Part shown: in pieces, positions 15,412-24,408 of the stretch
Layout: each line of letters opens with the position of its first letter
How positions within the stretch are numbered: the stretch's first letter is position 1
NCBI RefSeq assembly: GCF_003755185.1
Contig: NZ_RKIC01000016.1
Location: 113,453 to 177,452, forward strand
Source: Frigoribacterium sp. PhB24
GTDB lineage: Bacteria; Actinomycetota; Actinomycetes; Actinomycetales; Microbacteriaceae
Direction: 5' to 3'
DNA length: 64,000 bases
Translations under genes and position numbers: made by a program
Notes under the pieces: model-generated
Database searches by the model: none
Told to the model about the DNA's origin: nothing
What the model saw: only the letters and a program-made list of their open reading frames with translations

Positions 15412-16416
15412 GTGACCGCTCCGCTCCGCTTCGGACTCATCGGCACCGGCCGCATCGGCCAGGTGCACGCAGCCAACATCGCGGCTGACCCCGAGGCCAC
15501 CCTCGCCTGGGTCTGCGACCCCTTCGTCGACGGCGCCGAGGCCGTCTCGGCACGCCACGGCGGTACCGTGACGACCGACGCCGCCGAGATGTTCGCCTCG
15601 GGCGACATCGACGCCGTCCTCATCGCCTCGCCCACCGCGACCCACGTGGACCTGCTCGGGGCGGCGCTCGACGCCGGCGTCCCCGCGCTGTGCGAGAAGC
15701 CGATCGACCTCGACATCGCGCGGGTCGACGCGTTGCTGCCCCGCGTTCGGTCCTCCGGCATCCCGATCGCCCTGGGCTTCAACCGCCGTTTCGACCCCGC
15801 ATTCGCCGCCGCGCACGCCCGCGTGACGGCCGGCGAGATCGGCGAGCTCGAGCAGCTCTCGATCATCAGCCGCGACCCGGCGGCCCCGCCTGCCGCGTAC
15901 GTCGGGGTCTCGGGCGGCATCTTCCGCGACATGACCATCCACGACTTCGACATGGCCCGGTTCTTCCTCCCGGACATCGTCGAGGTGACGGCGACCGGCA
16001 CGACCGTCTTCGACCCGGGCGCCCGTGAACACGGCGACTACGACACCGCGATGGTGACGCTCCGGTCGTCCTCGGGGGCCCTGGTCTCGATCACCAACTC
16101 CCGGCACAGCGCCGTGGGCTACGACCAGCGGCTCGAGGCGTTCGGTGCCCGGGGCTCCCTGCAGGTGTCGAACGCGCTCACCAGCCTCGTCAGCGTCTCC
16201 ACCGCCTCCCATGTCGAGGCGAAGCCGCCGTACCAGGACTTCTTCCTCGAGCGGTACGCCGCGGCCTACGTCGCCGAGTTGCGCGCGTTCATCGACCTGG
16301 CCCGAGGTGAGGAGTCGGCGAGCCCGACCTTCGCCGACGGTCGCGCGGCGCTCGTCCTCGCCGACGCCGCGGCCCGCTCGGCGGCCGAGCACGTCTCCGT
16401 CGCCGTCGAGCTCTGA
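15412..16416 (+). CDS. iolG: Inositol 2-dehydrogenase-like oxidoreductase (Gfo/Idh/MocA)
   Basis: 334 residues. N-terminal Rossmann fold LRFGLIGTGRIGQVHAANIAADP, then CEKPIDLD with the catalytic Lys of the EKP motif, GFNRRFDPAFAAAHARV, and GGIFRDMTIHDFDMARFF with the HDxD catalytic segment typical of myo-inositol dehydrogenases. It oxidises myo-inositol to scyllo-inosose with NAD. Start GTG 15412 after a weak AAGGA site; the upstream extension is non-homologous. A second Gfo/Idh/MocA gene lies at 17287-18471, so roles for other inositol isomers may be split. Confidence 0.85.
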   Translation: MTAPLRFGLIGTGRIGQVHAANIAADPEATLAWVCDPFVDGAEAVSARHGGTVTTDAAEMFASGDIDAVLIASPTATHVDLLGAALDAGVPALCEKPIDLDIARVDALLPRVRSSGIPIALGFNRRFDPAFAAAHARVTAGEIGELEQLSIISRDPAAPPAAYVGVSGGIFRDMTIHDFDMARFFLPDIVEVTATGTTVFDPGAREHGDYDTAMVTLRSSSGALVSITNSRHSAVGYDQRLEAFGARGSLQVSNALTSLVSVSTASHVEAKPPYQDFFLERYAAAYVAELRAFIDLARGEESASPTFADGRAALVLADAAARSAAEHVSVAVEL

Positions 16417-16423
16417 GCCGGCG

Positions 16424-17197
16424 GTGACCTTCCACCTGGCGGCCTCCGCCGAGATGTTGTTCCGGGAGCTTCCCGTCGTCGACCGCGTCCGGCGCCTCCA
16501 CGAACTCGGCTTCCAGGTCGAGATCTGGGACTGGTCGACGAAGGACCTGCCCGCCCTCGCCGCCACCGGGGCCACGTTCTCGTCGATGACCGGCTACCTC
16601 GCCGGCGACCTGACCACGGCCGACGGCATCGCCGAACTCCTCCGCACCGCGGAGGAGTCGATCGCCGCGGCCGAGATCATCGACTCGCCGAGGCTCAACC
16701 TCCACGGCACCGGCCTCGACCCGGACGGCCTCCCGGTGCGCCCGGGCGAAGCGGTGACGCCGAGTGACCGCGAACGGGCGCACGAGACGCTCGCCCGTCT
16801 GGCACGCCTCGGCGAGCGCCACGACCGCGTCTTCACGCTGGAGAACCTCAACACCGCGGTGGACCACCCGGGCACGCCCTTCGCCCGGGCCGAGGACACG
16901 CTCGCGCTCGTGAGCGCCGTGGACAGCCCCGGCCTGCGCCTCAACCTCGACCTCTACCACGCGCAGATCGGCGAGGGGAACCTCGTCGAGCTGCTCCGGC
17001 GGGCCCTGCCCTGGGTCGGCGAGATCCAGGTCGCGGACGTGCCGGGGCGCTTCGAGCCGGGTACGGGTGAGATCCGGTACCCGGCGATCGCCGCCGAACT
17101 CCGGACGCTCGGGTACGAGGGCGTCGTGGGCCTCGAGGCCTGGCCGTCCGTCGACTCCGCCACGGCGCTCGAACGCTTCCGCGCCTCCTTCGCCTGA
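16424..17197 (+). CDS. Hydroxypyruvate isomerase-like TIM-barrel protein
   Basis: 257 residues, GTG start 7 bases after the iolG stop. It is of the Hyi/IolI type: FHLAASAEMLFRELPVVDRVRRLHELGFQVEIWDW, ENLNTAVDHPGTPFA, LRLNLDLYHAQIGEGNLVELLRRALPWVGEIQVADVPGRFEPGTGEI, GLEAWPSVDS. The conserved Glu and Asp/His metal ligands of hydroxypyruvate isomerase are present. In an inositol cluster it may act as an inosose isomerase (IolI-like) instead; the sequence alone does not decide. Confidence 0.8.
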   Translation: MTFHLAASAEMLFRELPVVDRVRRLHELGFQVEIWDWSTKDLPALAATGATFSSMTGYLAGDLTTADGIAELLRTAEESIAAAEIIDSPRLNLHGTGLDPDGLPVRPGEAVTPSDRERAHETLARLARLGERHDRVFTLENLNTAVDHPGTPFARAEDTLALVSAVDSPGLRLNLDLYHAQIGEGNLVELLRRALPWVGEIQVADVPGRFEPGTGEIRYPAIAAELRTLGYEGVVGLEAWPSVDSATALERFRASFA

Positions 17198-17212
17198 CGC
17201 CGCCCGCGACCC

Positions 17213-17240
17213 ACCGGACCCGAGGAGGCGCGAGTCCGGT
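17213..17240. terminator. Hairpin between convergent inositol genes
   Basis: ACCGGAC (17213-17219) and GTCCGGT (17234-17240) form a perfect 7-bp stem around a 14-base loop that contains a GAGGAGGCGCGA variant of the dispersed motif. Confidence 0.5.
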
Positions 17241-17286
17241 CCAGGGGACGGCCCGCCGAGCATCCCGGCGCGGCGGAGACCGCGGC

Positions 17287-18471
17287 TCAGAGGTCGTACG
17301 TGGTGGGACCCTCGACGCGACCCACGGCCTGCCACGCCCGGGCCCTGTCGCTGCGGACGGCGGCCTCGACGATCTCGGCGGCCGACCAGGCGTCCGCGGC
17401 CGACGGCGCCAGCTGGCGGCTCTCGAGCACGGATCGGAGGAACAGCTGCGCCTCGATGGTCTTGAGGTCGTCGAAGCCCATGCTCGTGCCGGCGCCCGGC
17501 TGGAACCGGGCGAAGTCGCCGAAGCCGGGCTGGGCCATGACGGTGCGGTACCCGGTCGTGTCGTCGGCGACCTGCAGCTCGTTCAGCCGCTGGAAGTCCC
17601 AGCGCAGCGAACCCTTCGTCCCGTAGACCTCGAGCGCGTACTCCGCGCGCGGACCGATCGCCACGCGGCTCGACTCGAGCACGACGACGGCGCCCGAAGC
17701 GAACCGGCCGAGCACGGCGGCGTAGTCCTCGTTCTCGACCGCGCCGGTCGCCCCGCCCTCGGCGCCCTTGCTGAAGTGGCCCGCCGAGCCCGAGCCCGGC
17801 AGCGGACGCTTGCGGATGAACGTCTCGGTGAGACCGGTCACGGACTCGATGCGCCCGACCACGAACTGGGCCAGGTCCGCCCCGTGCGACAGCAGGTCGC
17901 CCAGCACGCCCGACCCGGCCCGGTCGCGCCGGAACCGCCAGGTCAGGGCGCCGAGGGGATCGGCCGAATAGTCGGCCAGCAGGCTCACCCGCACGTTGGT
18001 CACCGTGCCGAGGGCGCCCGAGCGGACGAGCTCCCGGGCGCGGGCGACCGCAGGCGCGTGGCGGTAGTTGAACCCGACGGAGGTGACGACGCCCGCGTCG
18101 GCGGCGGCGCGGGCGATCTCGGACGACTCGGCGGCCGACCGGCCCATCGGCTTCTCGATCCAGAACGGCTTGCCCGCGGCGGCCGCGGCGAGGGCCACCT
18201 CGTGGTGGAGGAAGTTCGGCGCGCAGATCGACACGACGTCGACCTCGGGGTCGGAGACCACCTCACGGTAATCTCCGGTGGTGCGGCGGTAGCCGAGCAC
18301 CGTCTCGGCGCTCCGTCGCGCGTCGGCATCCGTGTCCGCGGCGGACACCAACTCCACGCGGACCGGCAGCTCGGGGTAGTGCTCCGCGACCGCGCGGTAC
18401 GCCCGCGAGTGCAGCCGCCCCATCCATCCGAGCGAGACGAGACCCACTCCTACGCGATCCGGTGTCGACAT
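17287..18471 (-). CDS. Gfo/Idh/MocA family oxidoreductase (second, inositol cluster)
   Basis: 394 residues. Rossmann start VGVGLVSLGWMGRLHSRAYRAV, EKPMGRSAAES with the EKP catalytic Lys, and DLLSHGADLAQFVVGRIESVTG. The motif spacing resembles dehydrogenases found beside iol genes that act on other inositol isomers or derivatives. The ATG at 18471 has AGGAGAACC directly upstream; the longer reading frame to 18594 crosses the divergent promoter. Transcribed divergently from the importer genes and convergent with the first iol arm. Confidence 0.82.
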   Translation of the reverse strand: MSTPDRVGVGLVSLGWMGRLHSRAYRAVAEHYPELPVRVELVSAADTDADARRSAETVLGYRRTTGDYREVVSDPEVDVVSICAPNFLHHEVALAAAAAGKPFWIEKPMGRSAAESSEIARAAADAGVVTSVGFNYRHAPAVARARELVRSGALGTVTNVRVSLLADYSADPLGALTWRFRRDRAGSGVLGDLLSHGADLAQFVVGRIESVTGLTETFIRKRPLPGSGSAGHFSKGAEGGATGAVENEDYAAVLGRFASGAVVVLESSRVAIGPRAEYALEVYGTKGSLRWDFQRLNELQVADDTTGYRTVMAQPGFGDFARFQPGAGTSMGFDDLKTIEAQLFLRSVLESRQLAPSAADAWSAAEIVEAAVRSDRARAWQAVGRVEGPTTYDL

Positions 18472-18544
18472 GGTTCTCCTGACGTCGTCGGTGGGGCCCC
18501 GGTCGAGCGGGGTCGGACCGAGCCTAGCCCAATGACAGAATGTA

Positions 18545-18573
18545 TTGACAATCATGCACCCCTCGCACATACT
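18545..18573 (+). promoter_or_regulatory. Promoter of the inositol importer operon
   Basis: TTGACA (18545-18550), 17-base spacer, CATACT (18568-18573), about 67 bases before the lipoprotein start. TGACA is repeated at 18532-18536 and 18546-18550, and CAAT/ATTG inverted pairs surround the -35, so a regulator probably binds here and may also control the divergent oxidoreductase. Confidence 0.65.
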
Positions 18574-18639
18574 CGGACCCGACATCGACGTCACCCCGGA
18601 CCGTCCTCCGCGACGAGCTCCGCATCGAAGGGACTTTCA

Positions 18640-19608
18640 ATGAAGAAGCGATTCCTCGCCGGCCTCGGCCTCGCTGCGGCGACCGGGTTCCTCCTCGCCG
18701 GCTGCGCGGGAACGGGCCAGGAGACGGCCGGACCGAACACCGGAGGCGGAGACCTCACCTTCGCGGTCGTCACCCACTCCGGTCCCGGCGACGCCTTCTG
18801 GGACCGCGTGAAGTCGGGGGCCGAGACGGCCGGAGCCGACTACGACGCCACCGTCACCTACAACTCCGACGCCGACCCCGCCAAGCAGTCGCAGCTCATC
18901 GACAACGCGGTGGCGCAGAAGGTCGACGGCATCGTCGTCTCGATGGCCAACCCCGACGGTGTCGAGGACAGCGTCAAGAAGGCCGTCGCCGCGGGCATCC
19001 CGGTCGTCACCATCAACTCCGGCATCGAGCGATCCGCCGAGTTCGGCGCCCTGACCCACATCGGCCAGAGCGAGACCGTCGCCGGCGAGGCCGTCGGCAC
19101 CGAGCTCGCCGACGCGGGCCTGAGCAACGCGCTCTGCGTCATCCAGGAGGCCGGCAACGTCGGGCTCGAGGACCGCTGCTCCGCCGCCGCGAAGACCTTC
19201 GGCGGGACGATGACGAACCTCCAGGTCGACGGCACGAACGACGCCGACGTGAAGGCGACGATCAAGTCGAAGCTCCAGGCCGATCCGTCCATCGACGGGG
19301 TCCTCACCCTCGGCGGCCAGTACGCCATCGATGCGGTCGGCGCGGTCGAGGAGTCCGGCAGCTCGGCGAAGGTCGGCACCTTCGACCTCTCCGAGGACGT
19401 CGTGTCGGACGTCGAGAACGGCTCCATCCTGTTCGCCGTCGACCAGCAGCCCTACGTGCAGGGCTTCCTCGGCGTGACGGCCCTCCAGTTGTACGTCACC
19501 AACGGCAACGTCATCGGCGGCGGCCAGCCGGTCTACTCCGGCCCGGCCTTCGTCACCGAGGACAACGCGGCCCAGGTCGCCGAGTTCGCCGCCAACGGCA
19601 CGCGCTAG
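18640..19608 (+). CDS. Sugar (inositol) ABC transporter substrate-binding lipoprotein
   Basis: 322 residues. The signal peptide ends in a lipobox LLAGCAG (Cys about residue 22), so it is anchored outside the membrane. The rest is a type I periplasmic-binding fold of the ribose class: FWDRVKSGAETAGADYDATVTYNS, QLIDNAVAQKVDGIVVSMANPD, GIPVVTINSG, VLTLGGQYAIDAV, VGTFDLSEDV. It is the first gene of the importer and lies next to inositol enzymes, so myo-inositol or an isomer is the likely ligand. A strong promoter and a hairpin after the gene fit high expression relative to the permease. Confidence 0.88.
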   Translation: MKKRFLAGLGLAAATGFLLAGCAGTGQETAGPNTGGGDLTFAVVTHSGPGDAFWDRVKSGAETAGADYDATVTYNSDADPAKQSQLIDNAVAQKVDGIVVSMANPDGVEDSVKKAVAAGIPVVTINSGIERSAEFGALTHIGQSETVAGEAVGTELADAGLSNALCVIQEAGNVGLEDRCSAAAKTFGGTMTNLQVDGTNDADVKATIKSKLQADPSIDGVLTLGGQYAIDAVGAVEESGSSAKVGTFDLSEDVVSDVENGSILFAVDQQPYVQGFLGVTALQLYVTNGNVIGGGQPVYSGPAFVTEDNAAQVAEFAANGTR

Positions 19609-19618
19609 GCATCCCCCC

Positions 19619-19648
19619 GGGGGCCGGCGCAGCACGCGGCCGGCCCCC
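19619..19648 (+). terminator. Hairpin between binding protein and permease genes
   Basis: GGGGGCCGGC, 10-base loop, GCCGGCCCCC, followed by TCTCC. A perfect 10-bp GC stem that probably attenuates readthrough or stabilises the binding-protein mRNA. Confidence 0.65.
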
Positions 19649-19675
19649 TCTCCTCCCCCGACCCAGGAGTCACCG

Positions 19676-20719
19676 TTGACGACCACTGACATCGTGACGA
19701 TCGCGACGAGGCCACGCCTCGAGCGGCGTCCGCTCCGCAAGATCCTCGCCCGGCCCGAGACGGGCGCCTTCGTCGCCGCGCTCGCGGTGCTCCTGTTCTT
19801 CTCCCTCTACACGCCCCAGTTCCTCAGCTTCGCCGGAGCCGGCGTCTGGCTCGAGTCGGCCTCGACCTTCGGCATCATGGCCGTCGCGGTGGCCGTGCTC
19901 ATGATCGGCGGCGAGTTCGACCTCTCGGCCGGCGTCATGACCGGCTTCTCGGCCTTGATCGTCGGCATCCTCACGACGCACTACGGCCTGAGCATCTGGG
20001 TCGCGGTCGTCGTGTCGCTCGTCGTCTGTCTCGGCGTCGGCGCCGTCAACGGGGTCCTGGTCATGAAGACGGGCCTGCCGAGCTTCATCGTGACCCTGGG
20101 CACGTTCTTCGCCCTCGCGGGCATCGACCTCGCCGTCACCAAGATCATCACCGGCCAGGTCGCCATCCAGGGCATGACCAAGGTCCCTGCCTACGACTCG
20201 ATCCAGCCGCTGTTCGGCGCGTCGGTTCAGATCGGCGGCGGCACCTTCTACGTCTCGGTCCTCTGGTGGTTCGTCGTCGCCGCGGCGGCCACCTGGATCT
20301 TGCTGCGCACCCGTGCGGGCAACTGGATCTTCGCCGTGGGTGGGGCCCTGAACTCGTCCCGCCAGGTGGGCGTCCCCGTCTTCACGACCAAGATCGGCCT
20401 CTTCATGGGGACGGCGGGCGCCGCCTGGCTGGTCGGCATGATCTCGCTCTTCCGCACCTCGACGGTCCAGGCCAACACCGGGGTGGGCCAGGAGTTCATC
20501 TACATCATCTGCGCCGTCGTCGGCGGCTGCCTCATGACGGGCGGCTACGGCTCCGCGATCGGTGCCGCCCTCGGCGCGCTGATCTACGGCATGGTCTTCC
20601 AGGGCATCACCTTCGCCCAGTGGGACACCAACTGGCTGAGGACGGTCCTCGGCGGCATGCTGCTCGCCGCGGTGCTGCTGAACAACTTCGTCAGGACACG
20701 AGCAGGAGGCGCGCGATGA
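19676..20719 (+). CDS. Sugar ABC transporter permease (RbsC type)
   Basis: 347 residues with about ten hydrophobic segments, of the ribose-type permease family: [98 protein letters not shown]. Start TTG 19676 with AGGAG 9 bases upstream. It overlaps the ATPase gene by 4 bases. Integral membrane channel of the inositol importer, one gene serving as homodimer. Confidence 0.88.
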   Translation: MTTTDIVTIATRPRLERRPLRKILARPETGAFVAALAVLLFFSLYTPQFLSFAGAGVWLESASTFGIMAVAVAVLMIGGEFDLSAGVMTGFSALIVGILTTHYGLSIWVAVVVSLVVCLGVGAVNGVLVMKTGLPSFIVTLGTFFALAGIDLAVTKIITGQVAIQGMTKVPAYDSIQPLFGASVQIGGGTFYVSVLWWFVVAAAATWILLRTRAGNWIFAVGGALNSSRQVGVPVFTTKIGLFMGTAGAAWLVGMISLFRTSTVQANTGVGQEFIYIICAVVGGCLMTGGYGSAIGAALGALIYGMVFQGITFAQWDTNWLRTVLGGMLLAAVLLNNFVRTRAGGAR

Positions 20720-21621
20720 GCACCGAGACCACCCACGACCGCGCGGACGCGCGTCCCGTGTCGCCGCGAGCCGCCGTCGGCACGACGATCGTCGAGGTCC
20801 GCGACATCGGCAAGACCTACGGGGCCGTCAACGCCCTCGCCGGGGTCTCGACGACGGTCGCGGCCGGCCAGGTCACGTGCGTGCTCGGCGACAACGGCGC
20901 GGGCAAGTCCACGTTCATCAAGATGCTGGCCGGCGCGCACACGCCGAGCGAGGGCGAGCTGCTGCTCGACGGCGAGCCCGTCACCTTCGCGTCGCCGCGG
21001 GCCGCCCTGAGCGCCGGCATCGCGACGGTCTACCAGGACCTCGCGGTCGTTCCCCTCATGCCCGTCTGGCGCAACTTCTTCCTCGGCTCCGAGATGACGA
21101 TCGGGGCCGGCCCGTTCCGTCGCCTGGACGTCAAGGCGATGAAGCAGATCACCTTCGAGGAGCTGGCCCGCATGGGCATCGACCTCCGCGACGTCGACCA
21201 GCCGATCGGCACGCTGTCGGGAGGCGAGCGGCAGTGCGTCGCCATCGCCCGCGCCGTCTACTTCGGGGCTCGCGTGCTGATCCTCGACGAGCCGACGGCC
21301 GCCCTCGGTGTGAAGCAGTCCGGTGTCGTGCTCAAGTACATCGCGCGCTCCCGGGACGAGGGCCTCGGTGTCGTCTTCATCACGCACAACCCGCACCACG
21401 CGTACCCGGTGGGCGACCGCTTCCTGCTCCTGAATCGCGGCACGAGCCTCGGCAACTTCGAGAAGAGCGAGATCACCCTCCCCGAGCTGACCGCGCTGAT
21501 GGCCGGCGGAGCCGAGCTCGACTCGCTCGCGCACGAGCTCGAACGCGAGATGCCCGGTTCGCCCGTGGCACGCGAGATGGCGGCCGACGCCTCCGAGACC
21601 GTGCCTCCGGCGGGGAGCTGA
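20716..21621 (+). CDS. Sugar ABC transporter ATP-binding protein
   Basis: 301 residues with a single ATPase domain, unlike the double-domain RbsA/MglA. Walker [11 protein letters not shown]-loop YQDLAVVP, signature [14 protein letters not shown], Walker [13 protein letters not shown], and the switch His in [12 protein letters not shown]. The signature is LSGGE with QC rather than QR. Start ATG 20716 with AGGAGG 8 bases upstream, overlapping the permease stop. It energises the inositol importer. Confidence 0.9.
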   Translation: MSTETTHDRADARPVSPRAAVGTTIVEVRDIGKTYGAVNALAGVSTTVAAGQVTCVLGDNGAGKSTFIKMLAGAHTPSEGELLLDGEPVTFASPRAALSAGIATVYQDLAVVPLMPVWRNFFLGSEMTIGAGPFRRLDVKAMKQITFEELARMGIDLRDVDQPIGTLSGGERQCVAIARAVYFGARVLILDEPTAALGVKQSGVVLKYIARSRDEGLGVVFITHNPHHAYPVGDRFLLLNRGTSLGNFEKSEITLPELTALMAGGAELDSLAHELEREMPGSPVAREMAADASETVPPAGS

Positions 21622-21685
21622 GGCCCGACGCCTGCCGATCCACCTCTGTGGAAAGATGGAGGACCACCGATCAAGAGCGGACACG

Positions 21686-22447
21686 ATGCCTCAGGACGAG
21701 CAGCTGCTGCCTCCCGATTTCTTCCTCGGGCTCGATCGCTCCGGCCCGGTGCCGCTCTATTACCAGGTGTCGAACCTCCTCGAGGGCGCCATCCACGACG
21801 AGACGCTCCCCGCCGGTGCGCGCCTCGAGAACGAGGTGGCGCTCAGCGCCCGGCTCGGGCTCTCTCGTCCGACGATCCGGCGGGCGATCCAAGAGCTCGT
21901 CGACAAGGGCCTGCTCGTCCGCCGCCGGGGCATCGGCACGCAGGTCGTCCATGGTCGCGTCACCCGCAACGTCGAGCTGACCAGCCTCTACGAAGACCTC
22001 GAACGCACGGGACAGAAGCCCGAGACGTCGCTGCTCTCGTCGTCCGTCGAGGGCGCCGACGAGAAGACGGCCGAGGCCCTGGGGGTCGAGGTCGACAGCC
22101 CCACGCTCCACCTCGTGCGCCTGCGCTCCGCCGACGGCGTGCCCCTGGCCGTCCTGGACAACGTGCTCCCCGAACCGTTCGCCGATCTCGACCTGGCGTC
22201 GCTCGAGAAGCACGGCCTCTACCAGCTGCTCCGTGGCCGTGGGGTGACGATGCGGGTCGCGAAGCAGCGCATCGGGGCGCGCTCGGCCACCGCCTCCGAG
22301 GGCCGCCTGCTCGACCTGCCCAAGAGCGCGGCCGTCCTGACCATGGGGCGCACGGCCTTCGACAACTCCGGGCGTGCCGTCGAGCACGGCCAGCACTGCT
22401 ACCGGCCCGACCTCTACTCGTTCGAGATCACGCTCGTCGAGCGCTGA
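21686..22447 (+). CDS. GntR family regulator (HutC/FadR-like, UTRA domain)
   Basis: About 253 residues. N-terminal winged helix: VPLYYQVSNLLEGAIHDETLPAGARLENEVALSARLGLSRPTIRRAIQELVDKGLLVRRRGIGTQVV. The C-terminal UTRA-type effector domain ends with YRPDLYSFEITL. It lies at the centre of the inositol cluster and is the obvious candidate for its repressor, with an inositol catabolite as inducer. The start could be ATG 21686 or ATG 21656; neither has a good ribosome site, and an AAAGAT hexamer overlaps the earlier one. Confidence 0.88.
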   Translation: MPQDEQLLPPDFFLGLDRSGPVPLYYQVSNLLEGAIHDETLPAGARLENEVALSARLGLSRPTIRRAIQELVDKGLLVRRRGIGTQVVHGRVTRNVELTSLYEDLERTGQKPETSLLSSSVEGADEKTAEALGVEVDSPTLHLVRLRSADGVPLAVLDNVLPEPFADLDLASLEKHGLYQLLRGRGVTMRVAKQRIGARSATASEGRLLDLPKSAAVLTMGRTAFDNSGRAVEHGQHCYRPDLYSFEITLVER

Positions 22448-22456
22448 CCTGCGGCG

Positions 22457-24334
22457 TCAGCCCAGCAGCGGACGGCGGGCCGCCGAGCGCGTGACGTACT
22501 CGTCGCGCGCCTGCTGCGTGCCGGGCAGCGTCGACACCTCGGCGACCGGCACGTCCCACCAGCCCTCGCCGCCGGGCGCGTAGAGCAGCGGGTCGCTCTC
22601 GACGTGGATGAGCGTCGTGGTCTCGGACGCCTTCGCGACCGCCACGGCCCTGCCCAGGTCGGCCACCGCCTCCGGACCCGCCGCGATCTCGATGGTCTCG
22701 ACGCCGTAGCTCCGGGCGTTGGCGGCCAGGTCGACGGGCAGGGTGGCCCCGCTGCCGTCGCGGTACCGCGTGCCGAAGCGCTCGGAGCCGACCGTCTCGG
22801 AGAGGTGCCCGATCGACGCGTAGCCGTGGTTCTGGATCAGCACGACGATGATCTTGACGCCCTCGGCGACCGCGGTCACGAGTTCGGTGTGCAGCATGAG
22901 GTACGAGCCGTCGCCGACCATGACGACGACGTCCCGGTCGGGGGCGGCGCGCCGGACGCCGAGTCCGCCGGCGATCTCGTAGCCCATGCACGAGAAGGCG
23001 TACTCGACGTGGTAGCCGAGGGCGTCGCGCACCCGCCAGAGCTTGTGGAGGTCGCCCGGCAGCGAACCCGCGGCCTGCACGACGACGTCACGGGGGTCGG
23101 TGGCGGCCTGCACGGCCCCGATGATCTCGGCCTGACCCGGCCGCGCGAGCCCCGAGGGCTCGAAGGCCCGGTCGACGACCGCATCCCACCCGGCCTTCTC
23201 GGCCGCCGCCCGCTCGACCCACCCGGCGGGGGCCCTCCAGTCGGCGAGCTCGGTGCGCAGGGCGTCGAGGGCCTCGCGGGCGTCCGCGATGACGGGCAGC
23301 TGCGTGCCGTGCTTGTACGCGTCGAACGAGGCGACGTTGACGTTCACGAAGCGCACGCCCTGGGCTTGGAAGGCGGTCCGGCTCGCCGTGGTGAAGTCCG
23401 AGTACCGTGTGCCGATGCCGATGACCACGTCGGCCTCGGCGGCGAGGCGGTTCGCCGCGGTGCTGCCGGTCGCCCCGACGGCACCGAGGTAGCCGGGCTG
23501 GTCCCACGGCAGCGAGCCGCCGCCCGCCTGGGTGGTGCCGACCGGGATGCCGGTCAGCTCGACGAGGGCGCGCAACGACTCCTCGGCCCCCGAGTACAGG
23601 ACTCCGCCGCCGGCCACGACGACCGGCGCCTTCGCGGCACGGATCGCGGCGACGGCGCGCTCCAGCGGACCACGCTCGGGCACGGGCCGGCGCACGTGCC
23701 AGTCACGCGGCGCGAGAAATTCGACGGGCACGTCGACCGCCTCGGCCTGGACGTCCTCGGGCAGGGCGATCGTGACCGCTCCCGTCTCGGCGGGGTCGGT
23801 CAGCACGCGCATCGCGGCCAGCGCGATCGAGAAGAGCTTCTCGGGGCGGTCGACCCGGTCGAAGAACCGCGACAGCGGCCGGAACGCGTCGGTGACCTGC
23901 ACGCTCGGGTCGTGCGGCAGCTCGATCTGCTGCAGCACCGGATCGGCGACGCGGGTCGCGAAGGTGTCGCTGGGCAGCAGCAGGGCGGGCAGCCGGTTCG
24001 CGGTCGCCAGCGCGGCACCGGTGAGCATGTTGGCGGCGCCCGGCCCCACGGAGGCGGTGCTCGCGAAGGTGCCGCGGCGGCGCCTCATGCGGGCGTAGCC
24101 GACGGCCTGGTGCACCATCGCCTGCTCGTTCCGGGCCTGGTGGTACGGCATGAGGCCCGGCTGCTCGACCTCGAGTTGCTGGAGCGCCTGGCCGATGCCG
24201 GCGACGTTGCCGTGGCCGAAGATGCCGAACGTGCCGGCGACGGTGCGCTCGCGGTGCTCGCCGTCGACCGTCCACTGGTTCGCGAGGAACTCGATCAGCG
24301 CCTGCCCGACCGTCATCCGCCTGGTGGTGCCCAT
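22457..24334 (-). CDS. iolD: 3D-(3,5/4)-trihydroxycyclohexane-1,2-dione acylhydrolase
   Basis: 625 residues, a thiamine-diphosphate enzyme that opens the inositol-derived ring to 5-deoxy-glucuronate. Visible are the N-terminal ThDP domain (AGTFGIFGHGNVAGIGQALQQ, MPYHQARNEQAMVHQAVGYAR with the catalytic Glu), the central domain (APVVVAGGGVLYSGAEESL), and the C-terminal ThDP/Mg motif VMVGDGSYLMLHTELV...LIQNHGY. ATG 24334 with AGGA upstream is preferred; ATG 24379 would add 15 low-complexity residues. It is 9 bases from the convergent GntR gene and last in the iolC-to-iolD operon. Confidence 0.93.
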   Translation of the reverse strand: MGTTRRMTVGQALIEFLANQWTVDGEHRERTVAGTFGIFGHGNVAGIGQALQQLEVEQPGLMPYHQARNEQAMVHQAVGYARMRRRRGTFASTASVGPGAANMLTGAALATANRLPALLLPSDTFATRVADPVLQQIELPHDPSVQVTDAFRPLSRFFDRVDRPEKLFSIALAAMRVLTDPAETGAVTIALPEDVQAEAVDVPVEFLAPRDWHVRRPVPERGPLERAVAAIRAAKAPVVVAGGGVLYSGAEESLRALVELTGIPVGTTQAGGGSLPWDQPGYLGAVGATGSTAANRLAAEADVVIGIGTRYSDFTTASRTAFQAQGVRFVNVNVASFDAYKHGTQLPVIADAREALDALRTELADWRAPAGWVERAAAEKAGWDAVVDRAFEPSGLARPGQAEIIGAVQAATDPRDVVVQAAGSLPGDLHKLWRVRDALGYHVEYAFSCMGYEIAGGLGVRRAAPDRDVVVMVGDGSYLMLHTELVTAVAEGVKIIVVLIQNHGYASIGHLSETVGSERFGTRYRDGSGATLPVDLAANARSYGVETIEIAAGPEAVADLGRAVAVAKASETTTLIHVESDPLLYAPGGEGWWDVPVAEVSTLPGTQQARDEYVTRSAARRPLLG

Positions 24335-24408
24335 GTCATCGTGTCCTGTCGTCGTGGGGTCGTCGTCGCGACGCGTCATCGCGGGTCCGGTCGTCCGGTG
24401 GGTGCTCG

